From contig NZ_JAHKPS010000013.1 in the NCBI RefSeq assembly GCF_018860565.1, forward strand, positions 57,444 to 121,443: a stretch of 64,000 bases of DNA, in the 5' to 3' direction. The translations under genes and the position numbers were made by a program. Origin of the DNA: Winogradskyella psychrotolerans. Its GTDB lineage: Bacteria; Bacteroidota; Bacteroidia; Flavobacteriales; Flavobacteriaceae. Positions 9,395 to 17,988 of this stretch are shown piece by piece; within the stretch, counting starts at the first letter, position 1, and each line of letters begins with the position of its first letter. The notes under the pieces were generated by a model. That model made no database searches and was not told the DNA's origin. It saw nothing but the letters and a program-made list of their open reading frames with translations.

Positions 9395-10447
9395 ATGACT
9401 GCAATCAAAAAAAAATTAAGCTTTTTAGATAGCTATCTTACCTTATGGATTTTTATAGCTATGGCTATTGGAGTTGGTATTGGCTTTTTTGCTCCATCTT
9501 TTCCAGAGCTTGTAGAATCTTACAGTAGCGGAGCTACCAATATACCTATTGCTATTGGTTTAATTTTAATGATGTATCCTCCATTAGCGAAAGTTAATTA
9601 TGCCTTATTACCAAAGGTGTTTAAAGATGTGAAAATTCTATCTATATCTTTAGTATTAAATTGGATTGTTGGCCCAGTACTAATGTTCATCTTAGCGATT
9701 ACATTCTTACAAGATTACCCTGAATACATGGTTGGCTTAATCCTTATTGGTTTGGCCCGTTGTATAGCCATGGTATTAGTTTGGAACGATTTAGCTGAAG
9801 GTAGTAGTGAATATGGTGCCGGACTTGTGGCTCTCAATAGTATTTTTCAAGTCTTTGCTTATAGTTTCTATGCTTACCTATTTATTACGGTACTTCCACC
9901 CTATTTTGGTTTTGAAGGAGCTATAGTAGATATTTCCATTGTTACGATTGCCGAAAGTGTAGCGATCTATTTAGGTATTCCGTTTTTACTCGGTATCCTT
10001 TCACGCTTAATATTGGTAAAACTCAAAGGTGAGACCTGGTATACTAAGAAATTTATACCAGCCATTTCTCCTATGACCCTAATTGCCTTGTTATTTACCA
10101 TCGTGGTTATGTTTTCACTTAAAGGCGAGTTAATTGTAGAAATCCCCATGGATGTCCTCATTATTGCGGTTCCCTTATTAATCTACTTTACGCTAATGTT
10201 TATTATTGGCTTTTTTGTCAGTAAAGCCATGGGAACAACTTACGATAAAACAGCCGCTATAGCTTTTACTGCTGCGGGAAATAATTTTGAACTAGCCATT
10301 GCTGTAGCCATCGCTGTCTTTGGATTAAACTCTGGTCAAGCCTTCGCTGGTGTTGTTGGTCCTTTAGTAGAAGTACCCGCTTTAATTCTCTTGGTTAGAG
10401 TCGCATTTTGGTTGCGTAAAAAATATTATTTACCTCAAACAACGTAA
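9395..10447 (+). CDS. ACR3-family arsenite efflux transporter
   Basis: A 350-residue protein with about ten membrane helices (bile-acid:sodium symporter superfamily). ACR3 signatures are present: [11 protein letters not shown] in helix 2, the [14 protein letters not shown] segment with the conserved cysteine essential in ACR3, and [20 protein letters not shown] late in the protein. It exports arsenite made by the preceding reductase. It starts five bp after that gene, closing the arsR-DUF6428-reductase-pump operon. Confidence 0.93.
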   Translation: MTAIKKKLSFLDSYLTLWIFIAMAIGVGIGFFAPSFPELVESYSSGATNIPIAIGLILMMYPPLAKVNYALLPKVFKDVKILSISLVLNWIVGPVLMFILAITFLQDYPEYMVGLILIGLARCIAMVLVWNDLAEGSSEYGAGLVALNSIFQVFAYSFYAYLFITVLPPYFGFEGAIVDISIVTIAESVAIYLGIPFLLGILSRLILVKLKGETWYTKKFIPAISPMTLIALLFTIVVMFSLKGELIVEIPMDVLIIAVPLLIYFTLMFIIGFFVSKAMGTTYDKTAAIAFTAAGNNFELAIAVAIAVFGLNSGQAFAGVVGPLVEVPALILLVRVAFWLRKKYYLPQTT

Positions 10448-10474
10448 CAAAACGCACAAGTCTCAGAAATTGGT

Positions 10475-10526
10475 GTTAAATTTTGTTTAACTATAATTAA
10501 AAATAATTAAACATACCGTATCTTTA
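10475..10526 (+). promoter_or_regulatory. Shared regulatory box A, upstream of the TetR operon
   Basis: This 52-bp stretch aligns without gaps to 14068-14119 (34 of 52 identical by eye, with identical runs of nine and eight bases). It contains an inverted repeat TGTTTA-N18-TAAACA and then a -7-like TATCTTTA (10519-10526). The ATG at 10545 follows 18 bp later. Likely a common operator/promoter for both transcription units. Confidence 0.5.
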
Positions 10527-10544
10527 CATTGTAAATTAATTACA

Positions 10545-11201
10545 ATGGCGAAAAAGAAAAACATAAAAGCATCTGATCTTATATCATTTTACATGGATTA
10601 TGTCCTAACACATAATCACGAACCCAATTCGGTATATGCCTTTGCTAAAGACCACAATTTTGAAGAACAAAAATTCTATGAATACTTTAGTTCCTTCGAA
10701 ATTTTAGAACAATCCATATTCAAAATATTTTTTGATAACACATTAGCTGTTTTAGAAAAAAGCGAAGATTATCAATCTTTTGATGCACGAAACAAACTCC
10801 TCAGTTTTTATTATACGTTTTTTGAAATATTAACGGCTAATAGAAGCTATGTGGTCCATGCTTTAAACACGGATAAAAACCAATTAAAGTCTCTAAAAAC
10901 GCTATCGCACTTAAAGAAGAGCTTTACCAATTACATTGATCATTTAGACATTAAAACCATTGATCTTAAGGAAGAAAAACTCGAAAAATTAAAAAATAGA
11001 GGTCTCAAAGAATCCGCTTGGTTTCAATTATTAGTCACCCTAAAATTTTGGTTAGATGACACTTCACTAGCCTTTGAAAAAACAGATGTGTTTATAGAAA
11101 AGTCAGTTCAGGCAAGTTTTGATTTAATAGATACCACTCCTTTAAAAAGTCTTATAGACTTTGGTAAATTCTTATACAAAGAAAAAATACACTCCAACTA
11201 G
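10545..11201 (+). CDS. TetR-family transcriptional regulator
   Basis: A 218-residue protein with an N-terminal helix-turn-helix of TetR layout (residues about 8-55: ASDLISFYMDYVL, then AFAKDHNFEEQKFYEYFSSFEILEQSIF) and an all-helical ligand-binding C-terminal domain. In flavobacteria this gene type precedes an ABC1 kinase and an SDR-DUF2867 gene, as here; the ABC1 gene starts directly after its stop. It may control its own operon through the box at 10475-10526 and perhaps the second unit beginning at 14282. Its ligand is unknown. Confidence 0.8.
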   Translation: MAKKKNIKASDLISFYMDYVLTHNHEPNSVYAFAKDHNFEEQKFYEYFSSFEILEQSIFKIFFDNTLAVLEKSEDYQSFDARNKLLSFYYTFFEILTANRSYVVHALNTDKNQLKSLKTLSHLKKSFTNYIDHLDIKTIDLKEEKLEKLKNRGLKESAWFQLLVTLKFWLDDTSLAFEKTDVFIEKSVQASFDLIDTTPLKSLIDFGKFLYKEKIHSN

Positions 11202-12512
11202 ATGAAAACAATAGATAGTATTCCAATGACTAAAATATCTAGAGCTTCAAAATTAGTTTCAACTGGAGCTAAAGTTGGTGTGAATTATTTAAAGTATTAT
11301 GGCGACAAAATGGTAAATTCTAAAGAAGATGCCAAAGAACGCCTTAATCAAAATAATGCCGAGGATATTTACGATAGCTTAAAAACCTTAAAAGGAAGTG
11401 CGCTAAAAGTAGCCCAAATGTTGAGCATGGAAAAAAGCATATTGCCACAGGCTTATGTTGAGAAATTTTCGTTGTCTCAATTTTCGGTGCCACCACTCTC
11501 GCCACCTTTAGTTATAAAAACATTTAAAAAATATTTCGGAAAACATCCCGAAGATTTATTCGATACTTTTAACGCAACTTCAGTAAATGCTGCCAGTATA
11601 GGCCAAGTTCATATGGCGGAAAAGAATGGGAAAACATTTGCTGTGAAAATCCAATATCCTGGAGTTGCTGAAAGTATAGCATCAGATTTAGCTTTGGTAA
11701 AACCCATTGCTATTAAAATGTTCAATATTAAAGGAAAAGACTCCGACAAGTATTTTAAAGAAGTTGAAAACAAACTCACCGAAGAAACCAATTATATTTT
11801 AGAAATTGCGCAGAGTAAAGAAATTGCAGAAGCTTGTAAACATATTCCAAATTTAGAATTCCCAGAGTATTACGAAGCATTTTCATCTGAGCGTATTATT
11901 ACTATGGATTTTATGAAAGGAGAACACCTTTCTGAATTTACAGCACATAACACAGACCAAGTTAAAGCAAATAAACTGGGTCAGGCATTATGGGATTTCT
12001 ATATGTTTCAAATTCATACGTTGAAGAAAGTACATGCCGATCCTCATCCTGGAAATTTTTTAATCGCTGAAGACGCTAAACTTATTGCTTTAGATTTTGG
12101 ATGTATGAAGATGATTCCTGAGGATTTTTACGTTCCTTATTTTGAATTAGCAGACAAAACTTGTATCGAAAATCCAACACGGTTTACCGAGAAACTTTAT
12201 CAACTTGAAATTTTACGACAAGATGATTCTGAAGAAGAAATCAAATTCTTTAGTGCAATGTTTCACGAGCTATTAAGCTTATTTACACAACCTTTTCACT
12301 CTGAAAGCTTTGATTTTTCAGACCCTGCATTTTTTAATCAAATTACAGAAATGGGGCAGCGCTATTCTAAAAGTACAGAGCTAAGAAATATGAATGGAAA
12401 CCGAGGTTCTAAACATTTTATTTATATCAATAGAACGTTCTTTGGACTTTACAATTTAATGTTCGACCTTAAGGCTCAAAATATTAAGATAAATAATTTC
12501 AAAAATCTTTAG
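11202..12512 (+). CDS. ABC1/UbiB (AarF) family atypical kinase
   Basis: A 436-residue ABC1 kinase-like protein. Diagnostic are the alanine-rich KxGQ-type region (LKGSALKVAQMLSMEK, about 64-79), NAASIGQVHMAEKNGKTFAVKIQYPG (invariant Lys of the VAVK-type strand), the catalytic HADPHPGNF loop and LIALDFGCMKMIP (DFG). Family members support isoprenoid-quinone synthesis or lipid homeostasis. The gene abuts the TetR gene (stop and start adjacent) and is 29 bp before the SDR-DUF2867 gene. Confidence 0.88.
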   Translation: MKTIDSIPMTKISRASKLVSTGAKVGVNYLKYYGDKMVNSKEDAKERLNQNNAEDIYDSLKTLKGSALKVAQMLSMEKSILPQAYVEKFSLSQFSVPPLSPPLVIKTFKKYFGKHPEDLFDTFNATSVNAASIGQVHMAEKNGKTFAVKIQYPGVAESIASDLALVKPIAIKMFNIKGKDSDKYFKEVENKLTEETNYILEIAQSKEIAEACKHIPNLEFPEYYEAFSSERIITMDFMKGEHLSEFTAHNTDQVKANKLGQALWDFYMFQIHTLKKVHADPHPGNFLIAEDAKLIALDFGCMKMIPEDFYVPYFELADKTCIENPTRFTEKLYQLEILRQDDSEEEIKFFSAMFHELLSLFTQPFHSESFDFSDPAFFNQITEMGQRYSKSTELRNMNGNRGSKHFIYINRTFFGLYNLMFDLKAQNIKINNFKNL

Positions 12513-12541
12513 ATGCAACAATTCGTAAAAACCAATCTATA

Positions 12542-13963
12542 ATGCGCATACTCATCACTGGCACAACAGGCTATATAGCCAAACGATTAGCGCTTCAATT
12601 ATTAGAACAAAAGCATGAATTGATTTGTTGTGTCCGCGATTTAAATAGAACTCCAGACGAATTACAAAACCATCCTAATTGTTCTTTTATAAAGGTTGAT
12701 TTTTTAGAACCTGACCATGTTCAAATTCCAAAAGATATAGACGCTGCCTATTATCTAATTCATTCTATGGCAACATCGTCTAATAATTTTGAAACTTTAG
12801 AAGAACGTTGTGCGTTAAATTTTAAACATTTAATGGCGTCCACCAATTGCCAACAAGTAATTTACTTAAGTGGTATTGTAAATGACAACTCACTATCTAA
12901 ACATCTAAAATCTAGACTTCAAGTAGAACAAACCTTAACCTCTAAAACCTATGCCCTAACCACATTTAGAGCAGGTATTATTGTTGGTAGTGGCAGTGCG
13001 TCTTTTGAAATTATTAGAGATATTGTAGAAAAATTACCTATAATGGTAACACCACGATGGTTAAACACTAAAACACAACCATTGGCCATTAGAGATATCC
13101 TTACCTATCTATCTGGTGCACTAGGTAAAACAGAGCTTTATAATAAGGCGTATGATGTTTTTGGTCCTGAAATCTTAACTTATAAAGAAATGTTACTTCA
13201 ATTTGCGGAAGTTAGAGGCTTAAAACGTTACATCTTCACCTTGCCTGTTCTGTCTCCAAAACTATCATCGTTTTGGCTGTATTTTGTAACATCAACTTCT
13301 TTTCAGTTAGCTTCGGCATTGGTAGATAGTATGAAAGTGGAAGTCATTGGAAAACCTAGCGACATCAATGATTATATACAGATAGAACCAATGGCTTACA
13401 AAACAGCTGTAGATTTAGCTTTTCAAAAAATTGAACAAAATGCGGTGATTTCGAGTTGGAAGGATGCTGTAAGCAGTGGTGTTTTTAAAGATCAATTATC
13501 GAAACATATAGAATTGCCTCAGTTTGGTTGTTTCGAAGATTTAAGACATCGTCCTGTAAAAGACGAAGCATATACACTCAACAAAATTTGGAGTATTGGT
13601 GGACGCAATGGTTGGTATAGTTTTAATGGCTTATGGCGCATCCGTGGGTATATGGATAAGATTTTTGGTGGTGTTGGATTACGACGAGGACGCACACATG
13701 ATACCGATTTAGAAGCTGGAGATCCTCTTGACTTTTGGAGAGTATTACTTGCCGATAAAAAAGAAAAACGCCTATTACTTTTTGCAGAAATGAAGCTTCC
13801 TGGCGAAGCTTGGTTAGAATTTAAGATTGTTAAAGGCATCCTTTATCAACGAGCTGTTTTTAGACCAAAAGGACTTTGGGGACGTTTATATTGGTACATG
13901 GTCTTACCGTTTCACGCCTTTGTTTTCAATGGTATGATTAATGCCTTAGCTAATAAATCTTGA
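12542..13963 (+). CDS. NAD(P)-binding SDR protein fused to DUF2867
   Basis: A 473-residue fusion. The N-terminal extended-SDR/NmrA-type Rossmann domain starts MRILITGTTGYIAKRLA (glycine motif GxxGxxxxR). The C-terminal about 170 residues are DUF2867, an SRPBCC-fold domain, seen as WSIGGRNGWYSFNGLWRIRG, the RGRTHDTDLEAGDPLDFWRV block and the ending LYWYMVLPFHAFVF. Reaction unknown. It is the third gene of the TetR-ABC1-SDR operon. Confidence 0.85.
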   Translation: MRILITGTTGYIAKRLALQLLEQKHELICCVRDLNRTPDELQNHPNCSFIKVDFLEPDHVQIPKDIDAAYYLIHSMATSSNNFETLEERCALNFKHLMASTNCQQVIYLSGIVNDNSLSKHLKSRLQVEQTLTSKTYALTTFRAGIIVGSGSASFEIIRDIVEKLPIMVTPRWLNTKTQPLAIRDILTYLSGALGKTELYNKAYDVFGPEILTYKEMLLQFAEVRGLKRYIFTLPVLSPKLSSFWLYFVTSTSFQLASALVDSMKVEVIGKPSDINDYIQIEPMAYKTAVDLAFQKIEQNAVISSWKDAVSSGVFKDQLSKHIELPQFGCFEDLRHRPVKDEAYTLNKIWSIGGRNGWYSFNGLWRIRGYMDKIFGGVGLRRGRTHDTDLEAGDPLDFWRVLLADKKEKRLLLFAEMKLPGEAWLEFKIVKGILYQRAVFRPKGLWGRLYWYMVLPFHAFVFNGMINALANKS

Positions 13964-14067
13964 AATATATGTGCCGTTGACGAAAGTTCTCGTATATTAA
14001 AACGACATATATTTAACAATTTCATCACATATTACCACCTATAAAACGTGTAAAACGCTAATACTCT
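13964..14067. other. Intergenic stretch before the TIGR03643 unit
   Basis: First part of a 318-bp gap; no ORF and no terminator hairpin recognised. The rest of the gap holds the shared box and a small dyad listed next. Confidence 0.4.
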
Positions 14068-14119
14068 GTTAATTTTTGTTTAGACATAGCATTAAAACGT
14101 TAAACATTTTGTAGATTTG
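14068..14119 (+). promoter_or_regulatory. Shared regulatory box B, upstream of the TIGR03643-folE unit
   Basis: Matches box A (10475-10526) in register: GTTAA, TTTTGTTTA, TTAAACAT and GTAnnTTT are all at the same spacing. The -7 box TAGATTTG (14112-14119) is a perfect TAnnTTTG, but no TTG lies 17-23 bp upstream; the inverted repeat TGTTTA/TAAACA takes that place, as expected for activator- or alternative-sigma-controlled promoters. A second dyad ATACTgagtAGTAT lies just downstream (14127-14140). The first ATG is 162 bp further on, leaving a long leader. Confidence 0.5.
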
Positions 14120-14281
14120 ATACACTATACTGAGTAGTATTTAGCAAGACTATAAAAGTATCGCAACTGACAAAATTGACAATATTTAATTTTGGTATAG
14201 AAATTGAAATTAACATATGAGATTCTAACCGTAATATTAGATAACAATTATTAAATAAAACCGTTTATCTTATAAGAGGTA

Positions 14282-14554
14282 ATGAATTTAGATATTAGAC
14301 AAATTGATAGGATTATTGAAATGGCATGGGAAGACCGAACACCATTTGACGCTATTACTTTTCAATTTGGTCTAAAAGAACAAGAGGTTATTAATTTAAT
14401 GCGAAAAGAATTAAAACCAAGCAGTTTTAGATTGTGGCGAACAAGAGTTCAAGGAAGATCAACTAAACACAGTAAAAAAAGAACGTTTGACGAAGGCAGA
14501 TTTAAATGCTCTAGACAAAGAACAATAACAAACAACTCTATTTCAAAACGTTAA
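14282..14554 (+). CDS. TIGR03643 family protein
   Basis: A 90-residue basic protein matching TIGR03643 throughout: IDRIIEMAWEDRTPFDAI, FQFGLKEQEVINLMRKELKPSSFRLWRTRVQGR and a lysine/arginine-rich tail with a conserved cysteine. The first part looks like a helix-turn-helix. The family is usually found near photolyase/cryptochrome and folE genes, matching this locus; molecular function unknown. Confidence 0.88.
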   Translation: MNLDIRQIDRIIEMAWEDRTPFDAITFQFGLKEQEVINLMRKELKPSSFRLWRTRVQGRSTKHSKKRTFDEGRFKCSRQRTITNNSISKR

Positions 14555-14609
14555 CACGTGCTTTGATTTAAGTTTGGAGTACTTAAAGACAGCACATTAA
14601 AAAGATTCT

Positions 14610-15293
14610 ATGATTACAGAAACAATTTCCAAAACCAATGGTCAAAAGCTCAGTATTGATGATATAGGTGACGACCATTTATTTACAGGTCTAGACACAC
14701 CTATGAAAGCTAATGCTTTTGAAATGTCTAATACAGAGAAAAAAGAACGTATCTCAATATTATTTTCAGAAATAATGGATGTCTTAGGGCTCGATTTAAC
14801 AGACGACTCGCTACAAGGTACACCAGATCGTGTTGCAAAAATGTATGTTGAAGAAATATTTTCAGGTTTAGACCCTAAAAATAAGCCTGAGATTGCACTT
14901 TTTGATAATAAATATCAATATAATCAGATGTTAGTAGAAAAAAATATTACCTTCTACTCAAATTGTGAGCATCATTTTGTGCCAATCATTGGAAAAGCAC
15001 ATATAGCTTATAAATCATCTGGAAAGGTTATTGGACTTTCAAAATTAAACCGAATAGTTCAATATTATGCTAAACGTCCACAAGTTCAAGAACGTTTAAC
15101 AAATCAAATTGCAAACGAACTTAAAACGGTTTTAAAAACCGAAGATGTTGCGGTCATTATTGATGCCAAACACTTATGTGTCTCTTCCAGAGGTGTTCAA
15201 GATGACACATCTACCACAATTACAACATATTATGGAGGCGAATTTAATAACGCTTCAAAAATTTTAGAATTACAAAACTATTTAAACAATTAA
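14610..15293 (+). CDS. folE: GTP cyclohydrolase I
   Basis: A 227-residue protein that converts GTP to 7,8-dihydroneopterin triphosphate. The zinc ligands Cys119 and His122 (NCEHHFVP) and Cys190 (HLCVSSRG) are present, as are the GKAHIAY and LSKLNRIVQYYAKRPQVQERLT signatures. The first about 45 residues are a variable extension. In this cluster it may supply pterin cofactor (for example an antenna for the photolyase 3 kb downstream) rather than general folate; that is inference. Confidence 0.95.
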   Translation: MITETISKTNGQKLSIDDIGDDHLFTGLDTPMKANAFEMSNTEKKERISILFSEIMDVLGLDLTDDSLQGTPDRVAKMYVEEIFSGLDPKNKPEIALFDNKYQYNQMLVEKNITFYSNCEHHFVPIIGKAHIAYKSSGKVIGLSKLNRIVQYYAKRPQVQERLTNQIANELKTVLKTEDVAVIIDAKHLCVSSRGVQDDTSTTITTYYGGEFNNASKILELQNYLNN

Positions 15294-15296
15294 GCT

Positions 15297-15530
15297 ATGG
15301 AAACAACAATAGAAAAAGCTTTAGAATTTGAAAACAGAAAGTTTTCATTTAAAACAACAAGTGACAGAATTTTAGCAGCAAGAGAGGCTAAAGATTTAAT
15401 TTTAGAGGTCAACGAATTATATAAGAAAGAGAAAGACAGCAAATTAATGGATTTAATGAAACGTCTTACGGTAATTAAGCAAAAGATTGAAAAGCGCTTA
15501 AAAGGCAGACCATTAACTGCAACTTCTTAA
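15297..15530 (+). CDS. Small helical hypothetical protein
   Basis: A 77-residue charged, probably all-helical protein three bases after folE and eight before an SDR gene, so part of one transcript. No family recognised with confidence; a SDRILAAREAKDLI helix and a basic C-terminus (KIEKRLKGRP) are its main features. Confidence 0.7.
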   Translation: METTIEKALEFENRKFSFKTTSDRILAAREAKDLILEVNELYKKEKDSKLMDLMKRLTVIKQKIEKRLKGRPLTATS

Positions 15531-15538
15531 GTCTAGTA

Positions 15539-16225
15539 ATGAAAAGATTAATTATTATTGGAGGAAGCAAAGGTATTGGTAAAGCAATTATCTCTTCTTT
15601 GCTTTCTTCTTATGATGAGATTGTAAATATCAGTCGTACATCACCAGAAGATTCACATTCTAATTTAAAACATTACGATTGTGATATTCTAACTGATGAA
15701 TTACCAGACTTAGATGCAGCCGACGGGTTAGTGTATTGTCCTGGAAGTATTAATCTTAAACCGATACAAAGACTTAGTGTTGATGACTTTAAAAATGATT
15801 TTGACATTAATGTTATTGGAGCTGTTAAAGCCATTCAAAAGTATTTACCAGCTTTAAAAAATGGTAGCAAATCATCAATTGTATTATTCAGTACAGTGGC
15901 TGCTAAGTTGGGCATGCCTTTTCACGCTAGCGTCGCCGCTTCAAAATCGGCAATCGAAGGCTTAACAAAATCTCTAGGTGCAGAATTAGCACCAAACATA
16001 CGCATCAATGCTATTGCGCCAACGGTTACAGGTACAGAGTTGGCTTCAAAATTATTGCGTAATGAACGGATGATTGAAAATATGAATGAACGTCATCCCT
16101 TAAAAAAATATCTTCAACCCAAAGAAGTTGCAGATATGGCAGGCTTTCTATTGTCAGAAAAAGCGGCTTCTATGTCAGGACAAATATTTGAAATGGACTG
16201 CGGCATCGTAAGTTTCAAATTGTAA
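15539..16225 (+). CDS. Short-chain dehydrogenase/reductase with altered active site
   Basis: A 228-residue classical-size SDR. The NAD(P) motif GGSKGIG is at 8-14 and the catalytic-type serine at 118 (LFSTVA). The YxxxK motif is changed: Lys136 is kept (HASVAASKSA) but the tyrosine position is Val132. A MDCG C-terminal segment is normal for the family. The missing tyrosine predicts loss of, or a modified, reductase chemistry. The gene sits mid-operon in the folE-photolyase cluster. Confidence 0.85.
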   Translation: MKRLIIIGGSKGIGKAIISSLLSSYDEIVNISRTSPEDSHSNLKHYDCDILTDELPDLDAADGLVYCPGSINLKPIQRLSVDDFKNDFDINVIGAVKAIQKYLPALKNGSKSSIVLFSTVAAKLGMPFHASVAASKSAIEGLTKSLGAELAPNIRINAIAPTVTGTELASKLLRNERMIENMNERHPLKKYLQPKEVADMAGFLLSEKAASMSGQIFEMDCGIVSFKL

Positions 16226-16256
16226 ATACCTATTAAATATTTAATACTAAACTATC

Positions 16257-16745
16257 ATGATAGCAACTGCTACGCAATCCGTGTACGATATAAAGATCAA
16301 CAGCCTTCAAGGTCAACCTATAGATTTACAACAATTTAAAGGTACAAAAATGCTGTTTGTAAACGTCGCTTCTAAATGCGGATTTACATCACAATATAAA
16401 GATTTACAACATTTACAAGACACCTACAAAGACACATTAATTATTATTGGAGTGCCCTGCAATCAATTTGGAAAACAAGAACCAGGAACCCCTAACGAAA
16501 TACAAGAATTTTGTGAAATTAATTATGGTGTCACATTTTTAATTACTGAAAAAATTGCCGTTAAGGGTGAGAATCAACACCCTTTATATGCTTGGCTGAC
16601 TAAAAAATCTCTTAACGGTAAACAAAATTCGACCGTAAAATGGAATTTTCAAAAATATTTAATAGACGACGATGGTGAATTTTTAAATTACTACTATTCT
16701 ATCACAAGCCCTACAAGTACAAGACTAATAAGATACTTAAAATAG
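16257..16745 (+). CDS. Glutathione peroxidase-family thiol peroxidase
   Basis: A 162-residue protein of the GPx family: peroxidatic Cys41 in NVASKCGFTSQY, conserved Gln70 in PCNQFGKQEPGT, and the tryptophan of VKWNFQKYLID. No signal peptide, so cytoplasmic. Bacterial homologues with Cys usually use thioredoxin. It reduces hydroperoxides and fits an oxidative/light-stress cluster. Confidence 0.92.
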   Translation: MIATATQSVYDIKINSLQGQPIDLQQFKGTKMLFVNVASKCGFTSQYKDLQHLQDTYKDTLIIIGVPCNQFGKQEPGTPNEIQEFCEINYGVTFLITEKIAVKGENQHPLYAWLTKKSLNGKQNSTVKWNFQKYLIDDDGEFLNYYYSITSPTSTRLIRYLK

Positions 16746-16751
16746 ATTACT

Positions 16752-16916
16752 ATGTTCGGATTATTTAAAAAAACATCGGAGACGGAAAAACTTCAAAAAC
16801 AATATGAAAAACTTATGGCTGAATGGCATAAGCTTTCTACAACAAATAGAGCTGAAAGTGATAAAAAATATACTGAAGCTCAATTAATTGCTGATAAGAT
16901 TAATAAATTAAAATAA
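16752..16916 (+). CDS. Lacal_2735 family small protein
   Basis: ATG at 16752 opens a 54-residue frame: MFGLFKKTSE, then EKLQKQYEKLMAEWHKLST, NRAESDKKYTEAQLIADKI and a short end. The MFGLFKK start and the heptad-like helix match the small Lacal_2735 family of flavobacteria. Function unknown. It lies between glutathione peroxidase (6 bp) and tspO (7 bp), so it is co-transcribed. Confidence 0.75.
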   Translation: MFGLFKKTSETEKLQKQYEKLMAEWHKLSTTNRAESDKKYTEAQLIADKINKLK

Positions 16917-16923
16917 TCTTACC

Positions 16924-17388
16924 TTGAAAAAAATCTACCTTTTCATATTATTTCTAGTTATTAATTTTGGCGGACTTGCTCTTGGCAATTGGTTTATGGG
17001 AGATGCTGTTTCAAGCGAATGGTACACCAATTTAAATAAAGCACCTTGGACACCTCCTGGCTGGATTTTTGGAGTGACTTGGACACTAATAATGATTTGT
17101 TTTTCAGTATATCTTAGCTTTTTGTTCTCTATCCGAAATTCTAAATTTGTAATATTTGTTTATGCTATCGCTGTGATTTTAAATGTAAGTTGGAATTATA
17201 TATTCTTTAATCAACAGCTCACAAACTTGGCTTTAGTCAACATTATACTATTAACACTAGTCATAATATATTTCTTTATCACGTTTTGTGATGATGAATT
17301 AAGTAAGTTAAAATACCTATTACTTCCTTATATTATTTGGCTCTGTATTGCAACATCCCTAAATGGTTACGTTGTTTTTAATAATTAG
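16924..17388 (+). CDS. TspO/MBR family tryptophan-rich sensory protein
   Basis: A 154-residue protein with five membrane helices and the TspO pattern: WYTNLNKAPWTPPGWIFGVTWT, then SWNYIFF and a final helix with WLCIATSLNGYVVF. TspO binds tetrapyrroles and is linked to oxygen/light stress responses. A TTG start at 16924 is chosen because the signal-anchor KKIYLFILFLVINFGG follows at once and no in-frame ATG precedes the first helix. Confidence 0.92.
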   Translation: MKKIYLFILFLVINFGGLALGNWFMGDAVSSEWYTNLNKAPWTPPGWIFGVTWTLIMICFSVYLSFLFSIRNSKFVIFVYAIAVILNVSWNYIFFNQQLTNLALVNIILLTLVIIYFFITFCDDELSKLKYLLLPYIIWLCIATSLNGYVVFNN

Positions 17389-17456
17389 TTGTAACATCAT
17401 TTCACTCTTGTGTTTATAGACACAATTCTACTAGTTTTATACACCTATAACATATC

Positions 17457-17924
17457 ATGAAAATATATACTTTACATAAAAAACAAAACCTACCAATCTC
17501 AGTGGAACAAGCTTGGGAGTTTTTATCCAGTCCTGCAAATCTAAAAGTGATTACTCCAGATTATATGGGTTTTAACATTCTTTCAGGAGCAGACAGACCA
17601 ATGTTTCCGGGACAAATTATTCAATATATTGTCACACCTGTTTTAGGTATTAAAACCAAATGGGTTACAGAAATTACACATGTTAAAAATCTTGAATATT
17701 TTGTAGATGAACAACGCTTTGGGCCTTATGCTCTATGGCATCATAAGCATTTTATAAAAGAAATTGAAGGTGGAGTTGAAATGGAAGATATTATAGATTA
17801 TAAATTACCATTGGGAATTTTAGGACAAATCGTGCATCCGTTTTTAGTGCAGCCAAAATTGGAAGAGATATTTAATTACAGAACCCAAAAATTAGAAGAA
17901 TTATTCGGAAAACATAAAGGTTAG
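17457..17924 (+). CDS. SRPBCC (polyketide cyclase/START-like) family protein
   Basis: A 155-residue single-domain protein of the Bet v1/SRPBCC type: LHKKQNLPISVEQAWEFLSSPANLKVITPDYMGFNI at the start, and the FGPYALWHHKHFIKEIEGGVEMEDIIDYKLPLG strand pair. Such proteins bind hydrophobic ligands (COQ10-like or carotenoid-like). Ligand not predictable. It sits between tspO and the photolyase gene. Confidence 0.85.
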   Translation: MKIYTLHKKQNLPISVEQAWEFLSSPANLKVITPDYMGFNILSGADRPMFPGQIIQYIVTPVLGIKTKWVTEITHVKNLEYFVDEQRFGPYALWHHKHFIKEIEGGVEMEDIIDYKLPLGILGQIVHPFLVQPKLEEIFNYRTQKLEELFGKHKG

Positions 17925-17988
17925 AAACTAATTTATAGCACAAAAAAACTTTTACAGCCTTCAATTAAAAATTAAATCGGCATTTTAA

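Noticed and set aside
14176..14194. TTG and TAATTTTG as a second promoter for the TIGR03643 unit
   Set aside because: The spacer is only 8 bp, far from the 17-23 bp used by Bacteroidota promoters.
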